DNA from: an uncultured Lachnospiraceae bacterium
GTDB lineage: Bacteria > Bacillota > Clostridia > Lachnospirales > Lachnospiraceae
Length of the DNA stretch: 64,000 bases
Assembly: GCA_910587155.1 (NCBI GenBank)
Contig: CAJULA010000004.1
Span: 1-64,000, forward strand
Direction: 5' to 3'
Under the pieces are notes generated by a model. It saw only the letters and a program-made list of their open reading frames with translations, made no database searches and was not told the origin of the DNA. Below, one piece after another: positions 25,671-35,610 of this stretch (the first letter of the stretch is position 1; the number at the start of each line of letters is the position of its first letter). The position numbers and the translations under genes were made by a program.

Positions 25671-25682
25671 GGGAGCGATGAT

Positions 25683-27497
25683 TTAATCACGCGAAGACAG
25701 CACGCGCAGGAACCGGGACATTGTTTCCGGTTCTTCTTTTGTCCCTGTCCGGTAAAACAGAAACAGCCGTTCTCTTGCCCGTGTCATTCCCACATAGAAC
25801 ATTCTGCGCTCCTCTTCCATTTCCTTTTCTGAAACCGCTTTCTTATGCGGAACACTTCCCTCGTTAAGCCCCGGCATGATCACATAATCAAACTCCAGTC
25901 CCTTAGAGGCATGATAGGTAAGTATCCTGACGCCGATGTCCCTGTCAGGATCCGGCACACGCCTGTGACCGCGCTCTTCTTCGGATTCCCAATATGCCTC
26001 CCATCCCGCCATCGTCACGGCCTCTCCTGCCAGTTTCTGCAGCCTTGCAAGAATCTGCATATTCTCCTCCAGGGCGGTTCCGCGACAGGTATGCTGCAGC
26101 CATGCCTCATATCCCATCCCTCTCCTGATATAAGTCACCGCCGCATACAGACACATCCCCCGTGCCCTCAGACAGTCCGCCTCCAGCCTTCTGATCTGAT
26201 TCATAACATCTGTTTCTGTTTTGTGCCAACGCAGCAGCTCCGCAAAATCCACCCACTCTTTGCTGCATCCTTCCCGGCTGATTCCTCTTTCAGGGCGGTT
26301 CATGATCCGATAAAAGTTTTTTCTCGTCCGCTGCCCATATAAAAAACGCAGATATGCCGTGATATCTTTTGTGATAAAATGCCCTGACAGGCTTTTTTCT
26401 TCTCCCATACGTACATACGGAAGCCGATGTCGATCCAGAAGGCCGACAAGCGACGCCGCATCCGTATGCTTCCGGTACAAAACGGCTGTGTTAGCCAGCT
26501 TCCCTGCCCGCCCGAAATCTCTGAGCAGTTTTACAATCTCTCTGTTTTCCGTTTCTCTGTCCGTAAAACCGCGGCAGATCACTTCCTGCCCGCCCAGACT
26601 TTCCCTGGCTGCAGTCTGCGTTTTGACAAACCGCTGCCTGTTCTCCGCGATCACCATGCCCGCTGCCCGGATAATCTGCGGCCGGCAGCGATAGTTTGTC
26701 TCCAGTATGATCTGTCTGGCATGCGGATACTTCCCCGGAAAAGAAAGCATACTTTCCGTACCCGCGCCCCGAAACCCATAAATCGACTGGTCATCGTCCC
26801 CGACCAGAAACAGATTGTTTTCCGGCAGTGCCAGCAAAAAAAGCACCTGTTCCTGAATCGGCGCCACATCCTGATATTCGTCTGCCAGAATATAGCGACA
26901 CCTGCCCTGCCACTGCTTTAACAGATCCGGCCTTTGTTCGAACAGCTGCAGACACTCCCATGCCATATCATCAAAATCCAGCCGCCCGCTTTCCCTGCAC
27001 AGCCTGCGAAATCCCTCCAATACATCCATCGCCTGCCTGTCGGAAATGCCTTCCGGCAAAGCCTTCTCATCAGATGCTTCCCCATTTTTCAGCCTGTCCG
27101 CAGCTTCCAGAAAAGCCGGCGCCAGCTTCACGCTCAACTGTCTGTCTCTTAACATCCGCTGCATAAATGTTATCTTTTCTTTTTCTGTTATCACTTTGAG
27201 TGACTGCCCCTGGAAACTCTCCCGCAGAATATGGTAATAGATTGCATGAAATGTGCCAAACCGGACCGGAAGCTCAGCTTCCATCAGAGATACAAACCGC
27301 TGCCGCATTTGTGCAGCGGCTGCTTTTGTAAAAGTGACAACCATGATATCCTCCGGCGGAATCTGCCGCACCCGGATCATATACTCCAGCCTTTTTGTTA
27401 TCACTGTCGTCTTGCCGCTGCCCGGGCCCGCAAGGACAAGTGCAGGCCCGTCGCCGTGGCAGATGGCTTCCCGCTGGGAAGCATTAAAATTACTCAT
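25683..27497 (-). CDS. UvrD/PcrA-family superfamily 1 DNA helicase
   Basis: 604 residues from ATG 27497, one base after the gltX stop; a TTG-initiated frame to 27509 is less likely. Helicase motifs in order are AGPGSGKTTVI (Walker A), TFTKAAAAQM (Ia), ILADEYQDVAPIQ (II), GDDDQSIYGFRGA (III), ETNYRC (IV), TYHASKGLEFDYVIMPGLNEG (V) and EEERRMFYVGMTRARE (VI). It is shorter than PcrA (about 720-750), so it is a compact paralogue rather than the main PcrA. It is likely involved in DNA repair or clearing replication conflicts. Confidence 0.88.
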   Translation of the reverse strand: MSNFNASQREAICHGDGPALVLAGPGSGKTTVITKRLEYMIRVRQIPPEDIMVVTFTKAAAAQMRQRFVSLMEAELPVRFGTFHAIYYHILRESFQGQSLKVITEKEKITFMQRMLRDRQLSVKLAPAFLEAADRLKNGEASDEKALPEGISDRQAMDVLEGFRRLCRESGRLDFDDMAWECLQLFEQRPDLLKQWQGRCRYILADEYQDVAPIQEQVLFLLALPENNLFLVGDDDQSIYGFRGAGTESMLSFPGKYPHARQIILETNYRCRPQIIRAAGMVIAENRQRFVKTQTAARESLGGQEVICRGFTDRETENREIVKLLRDFGRAGKLANTAVLYRKHTDAASLVGLLDRHRLPYVRMGEEKSLSGHFITKDITAYLRFLYGQRTRKNFYRIMNRPERGISREGCSKEWVDFAELLRWHKTETDVMNQIRRLEADCLRARGMCLYAAVTYIRRGMGYEAWLQHTCRGTALEENMQILARLQKLAGEAVTMAGWEAYWESEEERGHRRVPDPDRDIGVRILTYHASKGLEFDYVIMPGLNEGSVPHKKAVSEKEMEEERRMFYVGMTRARERLFLFYRTGTKEEPETMSRFLRVLSSRD

Positions 27498-27498
27498 G

Positions 27499-28946
<1,448 letters not shown>

Positions 28947-28950
<4 letters not shown>

Positions 28951-30446
28951 TCTCTCTCCCCTGTATCAGCGGGCTTTGGCAGCTTCCGCTCTGCCGCCGC
29001 CTTGAATTTCCCTACTTCCTTTGATGCCGCCGCCACCGGAATATTCGTACCCGCACCGGCCACACATCCGCCCGGGCAGGCCATGCCTTCAATCAGACAT
29101 CCCTTTTTCTTCCCCACCTTGGCAAGCATCAGCATCTTCTTACATTCTGCCAGACTCTCCGCGTGCTCGATATTGACTTCCACCTCGGGATAGTATTCCC
29201 GGATGCAGTCCTCAATCGCACTGGCCACACCACCGGCCACACCGTAGCCCCTGCCGGCTCCGGTAGCCCCTTTCAGTTCATCCATGGCGGCAATCTCTTC
29301 CAGCAGAATCCCCTTCGCCTCAAACATGCCCGTCAGCTCTTCAAATGTGATAACAAAATCCACATCGGAGCGCACGGTCCGCCTTGATGCCTCCAGCTTC
29401 TTGGACGCACAGGGACCGATAAATACCACACTGGCATCGGGATGCTCCTGTTTGATAATCCGGGCAGTGGCCACCATCGGCGTCAGTTCATTGGAAATAT
29501 TACTGATCGTTTCCGGGAAAAATTTCTTCGCCAGCATAGACCAGGAAGGACAGCAGGAGGTCAGAAGGAATGGCAGATGCCCCGTCGCCACCTCATGCAC
29601 ATAATGCTCCGCTTCCGCCATGGCACCGAGATCCGCACCGATTGCCGTTTCATATACATCGGCAAAGCCCAGTTCTTTCAGAGCCGTTTTTAACATATCA
29701 GGGGTTACCTTGGGCCCGAACTGTCCTGCGAAAGCGGGCGCCACCTGCGCTATAATCTTACGTCCTGACTGTATGGCACGGATCAGCTGAAAAATCTGCG
29801 ACTTGTCCGCAATCGCACCGAACGGACAACTCACCATACACTGCCCGCATGACACACACAAATCATTGTCAATCACGGCTCTGCCCGCTTCATCACTCTT
29901 GATGGCTCCCACCCCGCAGGCACCGGAACAGGGCCTGACCTGATGTGAAATGGCATCATAAGGACAGACCGCCTTACACTTCCCGCATCGGATACACTTA
30001 TCCTGATCAATATAGGATTTCCCGTTTACCATTGTGATGGCCCCCTTGGGGCAGACCTCATTGCAGGGATGCGCCACACAGCCCATACACCGGTTCGTCA
30101 CTTCATATTCATTGACCGGACAGGCATTGCATGCGGAAGGAATCACCTGCATCAGCGGCGGCTCATAATATTTTTCTGAAATATTACTCTCTTCCAGTCC
30201 CTGCGTCACATGTACCGGCACATTTTCCGGCCGCAGACTCATCCCCATTGCCAGCCTGAGCTGCTCCCGGATAATGGCACGCTCCCGGTAGACGCTCTCC
30301 CGATAGGCTGACTCATTATAATTCACCATCTTATAGGGAAGCGCCTCCATATCATCAATCAGGTTTTCCGAATAATACGCAAGAGAGGCGATTTCCTTGA
30401 ATACCCGCCTCCTGATCTTTCTTACCTGTGTCTCTATTCCTCTCAT
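28947..30446 (-). CDS. [FeFe] hydrogenase, group B-like
   Basis: 499 residues from ATG 30446, preceded by GGAGGAG. The N-terminal 110 residues have no known fold. Ferredoxin-type clusters follow (CMGCVAHPCNEVCPKG, CIRCGKCKAVCPYDA, CVSCGQCMVSCPFGA). The H-cluster domain has the three signatures in variant form: TSCCPSW, GPCASKK (where group A has MPC) and EGMACPGGC. All cluster cysteines are present, including the proton-relay Cys of TSCC, so it should be active in H2 metabolism with ferredoxin. The variants match group B hydrogenases, which are poorly characterised. No maturase gene is nearby. Confidence 0.88.
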
Positions 30447-30571
30447 AAACTCCTCCATCCCAAAGTAAAATCAAGAATACACTTGCTCATGCTCTATTTT
30501 CACATAAACAGATAGGGAAATCAAGGCTTTCTGTTATTTTTTTGTCAAAGTATGAGAAAAGCATTCCCTTT

Positions 30572-32584
30572 TCATGGAAACAATAGCCGACCGATCTGAT
30601 ACACTGCCGTAGCGGCGCACCAGGCCAGAAGCAGCTGGAATACCACCATCCTGCCGGTAAACTTCCAGGAACCGCTCTCTTTTTTTACCGTGGCGATGGT
30701 GGCGGCGCAGGGAACATAAAGCAGACAGAAAACCATGAGCGCATAGGCATTGACCGGCCCGAAGTCAGGTTTCTGCATATGGATGTGATCGACAATCGCC
30801 GCCATCCCCGCCGCGGAATCCGCGTTGACCACGCCAAATAAGACGGCAAAACTCGATACCACCACTTCCTTGGCAGAAATACCGGAAATAAGGGCTACCG
30901 CTATCTGCCACATATCCAGACCTGCCGGCGCCAGCACGGGCATCAGCCCTCTGCCGATCATGGCGCCAAAGCTGTCTGCGGCATCCTCCACCATCCCGTG
31001 CATACCGAAATGTAAGACAAGCCAGATCAGGATGGAAGCAAAAAAAATCGTCGTTCCCGCTTTTTCCAGATAATCCCTTAATTTCGTCCAGACATAAATG
31101 CCGATCGTCCGCCCGTTGGGCCGTTTGTACTCCGGTAATTCGATCAGCAGACAGTCCGTGGCTCCCGTCTTCCCCTTTTCCCATCCGTGAATGACAAGCG
31201 CCGCCACAATCGCCACGATCATGCCGATGGCATACATGGAAAATGCCGCCAGCACTTTACAGTCCGGAAAAAACATATCGGAAAAGAGCACATAAATCGG
31301 CAGTCTGGCGGAACATGACATGAAAGGGGTGATCAGCATGGTCTTTCTCCGGTCCCTCTCTGTCTCCAGGGCGCGGGTCGCCATGATAGCGGGCACGGTA
31401 CATCCAAAGCCAAGTACCATGGGCAGAAACGCCTTCCCCGACAGCCCTGCCCGCCCCATAATGTGATCCATGACATAAGCCACTCTGGACATGTAACCGC
31501 TGTCCTCCAGAACAGCCAGGGCAAAAAACAAAATAACAATATTCGGAATAAAGGTGAGAATGCCTCCCACACCGGCTATAATTCCTTCCACGATCAGGGA
31601 GATCAGCCATGGCGCACACCCTGCATAGACAAGAAAATAAGAGATCCTGGCCGATAAAAAGGCCAGCGCCGTTTCAAATCCCCCTTTCAGAAAGTCCCCC
31701 ACCGTAAAAGTCAGGAAAAAAACAAGACACATAATCAGCAGAAAAATGGGCACACCCCAGATAGGATGCGTCAGTATTCTGTCTGTTCTGTCAGTGGAAG
31801 CCGCCTGCTTTTCTTTATGAAACAACACTTCCCGGATGATATTCTCTATGTAGGCATATTTTTTCTGGATGATATCTTTCTCATAACTGCGGTCCACGAC
31901 ATCTTCTATCGAAATGGGGTGTTCATTCATTACATCTTCGTCGTTTTCCAGCAGCTTGATCGCATGCCAGCGCATGCTGGAATGATCGGGATACCAGGTC
32001 TGCATCCGTTTTTCCAGCTGCGCGATCTTATCCTCGATGTCCTCCCCATACGTAAGGACATTGCCGCCGGCTCCCTCCTCACAGTGATGCACCACCGCAT
32101 GAAGCAGGATTCCCAGTCCGGTGCGTTTGGCCGCGGATACCGGCACCACCGGAATCCCGCCCAGCAGTTCCGGCAGTCTGTGCAAGTCAATCTCCATCCC
32201 TCTCTCACTGACAATATCCATCATGTTAAGAGCCAGGATAACCGGCTTTCCAAGCTCCAGCAGCTGCAGTGTCAGATACAGGTTCCGCTCCAGGGAGGAC
32301 GCATCCACTACATTGACGATGGCATCAATCCCCTCATCCATCACACATTGCCTTGTCACTTTTTCTTCGATCGTATAACAGGTCAGGGAATAAATGCCCG
32401 GCGTATCCACAATCGTCAGGATACAGTCCTCATATGCCGCCCGGCCTTCTTTCTTTTCCACCGTCACCCCCGGCCAGTTGGCCACTTTCAGCCGGGAACC
32501 TGTTACCGCGTTAAACAATGTGGTCTTCCCGCAGTTGGGATTGCCCACAAAAGCCACTCTGATTGTTTTTCCCGGCGCTGTCAT
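30572..32584 (-). CDS. feoB: FeoB, ferrous iron transporter
   Basis: 670 residues from ATG 32584, which overlaps the feoA stop by four bases. The N-terminal GTPase domain has G1 (GNPNCGKTTLFNAVTG), G3 (DTPG) and G4 (NMMD). The helical NFeoB region and the polytopic core with two Gate motifs follow (for example MVLGFGCTVPAIMATR and VSSFAVLFG). It imports Fe2+ across the cytoplasmic membrane under anoxic conditions. The C-terminus is short, without a FeoC-like domain. Confidence 0.95.
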   Translation of the reverse strand: MTAPGKTIRVAFVGNPNCGKTTLFNAVTGSRLKVANWPGVTVEKKEGRAAYEDCILTIVDTPGIYSLTCYTIEEKVTRQCVMDEGIDAIVNVVDASSLERNLYLTLQLLELGKPVILALNMMDIVSERGMEIDLHRLPELLGGIPVVPVSAAKRTGLGILLHAVVHHCEEGAGGNVLTYGEDIEDKIAQLEKRMQTWYPDHSSMRWHAIKLLENDEDVMNEHPISIEDVVDRSYEKDIIQKKYAYIENIIREVLFHKEKQAASTDRTDRILTHPIWGVPIFLLIMCLVFFLTFTVGDFLKGGFETALAFLSARISYFLVYAGCAPWLISLIVEGIIAGVGGILTFIPNIVILFFALAVLEDSGYMSRVAYVMDHIMGRAGLSGKAFLPMVLGFGCTVPAIMATRALETERDRRKTMLITPFMSCSARLPIYVLFSDMFFPDCKVLAAFSMYAIGMIVAIVAALVIHGWEKGKTGATDCLLIELPEYKRPNGRTIGIYVWTKLRDYLEKAGTTIFFASILIWLVLHFGMHGMVEDAADSFGAMIGRGLMPVLAPAGLDMWQIAVALISGISAKEVVVSSFAVLFGVVNADSAAGMAAIVDHIHMQKPDFGPVNAYALMVFCLLYVPCAATIATVKKESGSWKFTGRMVVFQLLLAWCAATAVYQIGRLLFP

Positions 32585-32823
32585 ATGGCACACTCCTCTC
32601 CCTTCAGCTCTGTCACTTCGATACAGGATGAAATGTGCCTGCCAAGCGCCAGTCTCGTTCCCCTTACCTGTATGATCATGGCTCCCTGCTTCTTCCGGTT
32701 GAGAATCCTGATGCAGGTTCCGTCATTGATCCCCAGCGCCTGCAGTCTGCGCGTCACGGCCTCTTCCACAAATACGCCCTTCACCTGATAAGAAGCCCCC
32801 GTATTTCCGTCATATAGCGTCAT
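32581..32823 (-). CDS. feoA: FeoA, ferrous iron transport accessory protein
   Basis: 80 residues forming an SH3-like beta barrel: YQVKGVFVEEAVTRRLQALGINDGTCIRIL, then GAMIIQVRGTRLALGRHISSCIEV. FeoA binds FeoB and is required for iron uptake. The start has an AGGAGG site eight bases upstream. The gene has a near-consensus promoter (32906-32933) and a 10-bp leader hairpin. I see no clear Fur palindrome. Confidence 0.9.
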   Translation of the reverse strand: MTLYDGNTGASYQVKGVFVEEAVTRRLQALGINDGTCIRILNRKKQGAMIIQVRGTRLALGRHISSCIEVTELKGEECAI

Positions 32824-32853
32824 TTGTTAAATCCTCCTGCCATAGTTCCGCTT

Positions 32854-32882
32854 ATTGTCTGCGATCCTGATCCGCAGACAAT
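32854..32882 (-). promoter_or_regulatory. Stem-loop in the feoAB leader
   Basis: ATTGTCTGCG (32854-32863) pairs perfectly with CGCAGACAAT (32873-32882), loop 9 nt. It lies between the feoA promoter and start codon. On the plus strand it is followed by GACTTTTTT, so it could also terminate antisense transcription. Confidence 0.55.
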
Positions 32883-32905
32883 GACTTTTTTCATCTACCC
32901 TATTC

Positions 32906-32933
32906 ATTATAGCAGGTTTTTTCTTATTTTCAA
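32906..32933 (-). promoter_or_regulatory. Promoter for feoAB
   Basis: TTGAAA (32933-32928), a 16-bp spacer and consensus TATAAT (32911-32906) on the minus strand, seven bases after the stop codon of the spoVAF-like gene. Confidence 0.7.
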
Positions 32934-32939
32934 ACTCCT

Positions 32940-34367
32940 CTATTTCTTTGCCCCGGGCAGGCGCAGGCGGAATACTCTTCGCATCAGCTCCTTCCCATGA
33001 AAGGGAAGCAGCGGGTAAATATAGCTTGTATTCGCCACAGTCCTGTTGCATGCGATACTGAGCAGGCACAGCAGTATGGCGCCGATATAGCCCCACAGAC
33101 CAAACAGCGCCGTGGCAATCAGATTAATAATACGCATAAATTTCAGCGCATATCCAAGCTCATAACTGGACTGGGTGTAGTTGGCAATGGCCACAAACGC
33201 CATATAGAGCATGACCTCGGAATTAAACCAGCCGCTGTTTACCGAAAATTCCCCGAGCACCAGAGCCGCCATAACGCTGAGCGGCGTACTGAGCATATTG
33301 GGCGTATTGACCGCCGCAAGCCGCAGTCCGTCTATGGCAAGTTCCAGAATCAGGAACTGCCAGATCAGAGGCAGATTCATTTCATCCTTGATTCTGATAA
33401 AATCAAACGCTTCCGGAATCCACGCCGGGTTCTGCATCAGCAGCAGATAGGTGGGCGTCAGGAAATAGGTGATAAACGCAATCAGAAACCGCGAAAACCG
33501 CAGGTAAGTGCCGGTAATGGGCGGAAAATAATAGTCGTCCGCCTCATCAATCACATCAAACACAGTAGTCGGTGTGATCATGGCCGAAGGGGAATTATCC
33601 ACCAATATGACAATATTGCCTTCCAGAACATGCGCTGCCGCCGTATCCGGCCGTTCCGTGAACTTAAATTTCGGGAAAGGATTATACCAGCTCCGTTTAT
33701 AGAGGCATTCCGCCAGACTTTCCTGGTTCATTGTCAGTGCATCCACGCGGATATTGCGTATCCCGTCTTTGATTTTTTCCAGAAAAGCATGATCCACCCT
33801 GGAATCCATATAGCATATTACGATATCTGTCTGCGAGCTTTCTCCCGCATTCATCATTTCCATACACAGATCCGTGCTTCTGATCCTTCTGCGTATCAAA
33901 GCTGTGTTGAATACAACCGTCTCCACAAAACCATCTTTGGAGCCCCGCAGTACCTTATCCTTTTCCGGCTCAGATACACTCCTGGCCGGATAAGTGCGGG
34001 AGTCAATAAGAATGGCCTTCTCATATCCGTCGATCAAAAGAATCAGAACGCCGGACATAAGATTATGAATAATTTCTTTCCATGCGGCATTGACATCCAC
34101 TTCCACATAGGGCATATGCTTTTTCAACATCTCATGGACATCATCCGTCATCTCCTCCTTCTTCAGACCGATGAAATACTGCAACAGCTTTTCCATCAGT
34201 TCGTCCTTACAAAAACCGTCTATAAAATAAAAACAGGCCTCTTTTCCTCCGATATGGATCACCCGGTATACAATATCAAAATTTTTTCCGATGGAAAGCG
34301 TTTCCTTCATATAGGCCATATCGTCCGCAAGCCTGCCTGTCATCTCAGTCTGTATCTGCTTTTGCAT
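32940..34367 (-). CDS. GerA-family spore germination protein, SpoVAF-like
   Basis: 475 residues from ATG 34367, which has AAGGAG eight bases upstream; the frame extends further without a site. The N-terminal hydrophilic half has GerA features (VLILLIDGYEKAILIDSRTYPARSVSEPEKDKVLRGSKDGFVET) and the C-terminal half has about five membrane segments (PITGTYLRFSRFLIAFITYFL onward). The single-gene context, without GerB/GerC partners, fits SpoVAF, an inner-spore-membrane protein that boosts dipicolinate release. Its ribosome-binding site lies in one arm of a long hairpin (34369-34457). The presence of this gene marks a spore-former. Confidence 0.88.
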   Translation of the reverse strand: MQKQIQTEMTGRLADDMAYMKETLSIGKNFDIVYRVIHIGGKEACFYFIDGFCKDELMEKLLQYFIGLKKEEMTDDVHEMLKKHMPYVEVDVNAAWKEIIHNLMSGVLILLIDGYEKAILIDSRTYPARSVSEPEKDKVLRGSKDGFVETVVFNTALIRRRIRSTDLCMEMMNAGESSQTDIVICYMDSRVDHAFLEKIKDGIRNIRVDALTMNQESLAECLYKRSWYNPFPKFKFTERPDTAAAHVLEGNIVILVDNSPSAMITPTTVFDVIDEADDYYFPPITGTYLRFSRFLIAFITYFLTPTYLLLMQNPAWIPEAFDFIRIKDEMNLPLIWQFLILELAIDGLRLAAVNTPNMLSTPLSVMAALVLGEFSVNSGWFNSEVMLYMAFVAIANYTQSSYELGYALKFMRIINLIATALFGLWGYIGAILLCLLSIACNRTVANTSYIYPLLPFHGKELMRRVFRLRLPGAKK

Positions 34368-34368
34368 A

Positions 34369-34457
34369 AAAAAACTCCTTTCGGACATTCGGAATCCGTA
34401 TCCTATGCAAGCAGCATAGGGATACCTTTCCCTATTATGTCTCAAAAGGAGTTTTTT
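34369..34457 (-). terminator. Terminator-like hairpin that also covers the spoVAF-like ribosome-binding site
   Basis: AAAAAACTCCTTT (34369-34381) pairs perfectly with AAAGGAGTTTTTT (34445-34457). Inside is a second stem, GTATCCTATGC (34398-34408) with GCATAGGGATAC (34414-34425), loop AAGCA. On the minus strand the outer stem ends in a T-run, so it can terminate transcripts from dut. The same arm holds the AAGGAG of the spoVAF-like gene. Confidence 0.65.
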
Positions 34458-34483
34458 CATGCAGCTTTCCGTCTTCCCTGTGA

Positions 34484-34993
34484 TCAGTTCGTACTCCCGA
34501 ATCCGCCTGTACGCACAGTATCCGTCTCATCATCCGTCGTCAGTCCGTATTCCAGGAAGATTCCCTGTATGAAACCGGCTCCCCGGTCTACCCGCAGCTC
34601 CATGCCCACTTTGGAATCATTGGTGATCCGGGCCATGATATGTCCCTCATTATCCGCATAGAAATAATCGCTGTCAATAATGCCCACTGTATTATTGAGC
34701 TGAAAACGGTATTTGAAGCCAAGTCCGCTCCTGGGATAGAGCATCAGCACCCAGTCCTCTTCCATCTCGACCCGGATTCCGGTGGGGATCAGCAATTCCT
34801 TGCCCGGAGAAATGTTAAAGGTAATCGGGGAATGAAAATCATACCCCGCACTTCCCTTCGTGGCCCTTGTGGGAAGCCTGAGCTGTTCATAGATCTCATC
34901 AATTTCCGCCTCTGTAAACCCGGGCACAGCCTTATGCAGGTCATCCCCGAATCTCTGTCTGCTCACTTTATAAAATTTTGCAACTCGTTTCAT
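34484..34993 (-). CDS. dut: Deoxyuridine 5'-triphosphate nucleotidohydrolase-like protein
   Basis: 169 residues. The five motifs of trimeric dUTPases can be traced: AGYDFHSP, YPRSGLGFKY, NTVGIIDSDYF, RGAGFIQGIF and the C-terminal RTGGFGSTN with the P-loop-like arm. The enzyme splits dUTP to dUMP and pyrophosphate, limiting uracil in DNA and feeding dTMP synthesis. An N-terminal extension of about 40 residues (MKRVAKFYKVSRQRFGDDL) precedes the core. It follows nrdG in the same direction, so dNTP genes are grouped here. Confidence 0.88.
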   Translation of the reverse strand: MKRVAKFYKVSRQRFGDDLHKAVPGFTEAEIDEIYEQLRLPTRATKGSAGYDFHSPITFNISPGKELLIPTGIRVEMEEDWVLMLYPRSGLGFKYRFQLNNTVGIIDSDYFYADNEGHIMARITNDSKVGMELRVDRGAGFIQGIFLEYGLTTDDETDTVRTGGFGSTN

Positions 34994-35076
34994 CTCTTCC
35001 TCCCTTTGTCTTTTGCCTGCTGACAGCAGCCCCGAGCGTGACCGGTTACCCCATCGCTGCCCGGTCCCGCGGCCTG

Positions 35077-35586
35077 TCAGGCATAGTCATCACAGTGCAG
35101 CACCGGCCCGGCTCCCGCGCCTGCGGCCAGACTTTTCTTTACATCAATCACTCTCTGGTTTCTGCTGCCCTTCCACATCAGCCTGGGATCATGCTCTTCT
35201 ATGTGAAACTCTCCGTCCACCAGAACATCAATCTGCTCCATAATCGGATCACTGCATACATGCTCCCAGATATCACCCGTATAGAGCCAGATTGTCTTGC
35301 CCGGCATCTTCTCTCTGATCTCACGGGCCAGTTTTCTCACCTCCACCCGATTGGCCGGATGCAGCGGATCACCGCCCGAAAAAGTAACACCCGATATGTA
35401 AGGCTTCGAAAGTGCCTCAAACAGTTCAGCCCGGGCAGCATCATCGAACAGAAGCCCGCCGTTTGGATCCCAGGTAACGGGATTGTGGCATTCCCGGCAG
35501 CAGTGGGAACAGCCGGCCACCCAGAGCACGACCCGCAGCCCGTCCCCATTGAGCATATCATCTTTTGTTATATTATGATAACGCAT
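35077..35586 (-). CDS. nrdG: Anaerobic ribonucleotide reductase activating protein
   Basis: 169 residues. The radical-SAM cluster motif is CSHCCRECHNP (CX3CX2C), followed by the SAM-binding VTFSGGDPLHPANR region. It installs the glycyl radical on NrdD. It follows nrdD by 24 bp in the same direction and would be cotranscribed from the promoter at 38096. Confidence 0.95.
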   Translation of the reverse strand: MRYHNITKDDMLNGDGLRVVLWVAGCSHCCRECHNPVTWDPNGGLLFDDAARAELFEALSKPYISGVTFSGGDPLHPANRVEVRKLAREIREKMPGKTIWLYTGDIWEHVCSDPIMEQIDVLVDGEFHIEEHDPRLMWKGSRNQRVIDVKKSLAAGAGAGPVLHCDDYA

Positions 35587-35610
35587 CGCTTCTCTCCTGC
35601 CCGCCTCTTC

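Noticed and set aside
30447..30571. TTGACA upstream of the hydrogenase gene
   Set aside because: No -10 box at a proper distance; promoter cannot be placed with confidence.
32997..34661. 554-codon plus-strand ORF opposite the spoVAF-like gene
   Set aside because: Shadow of a GerA-family gene; no start signal and no recognisable domains.
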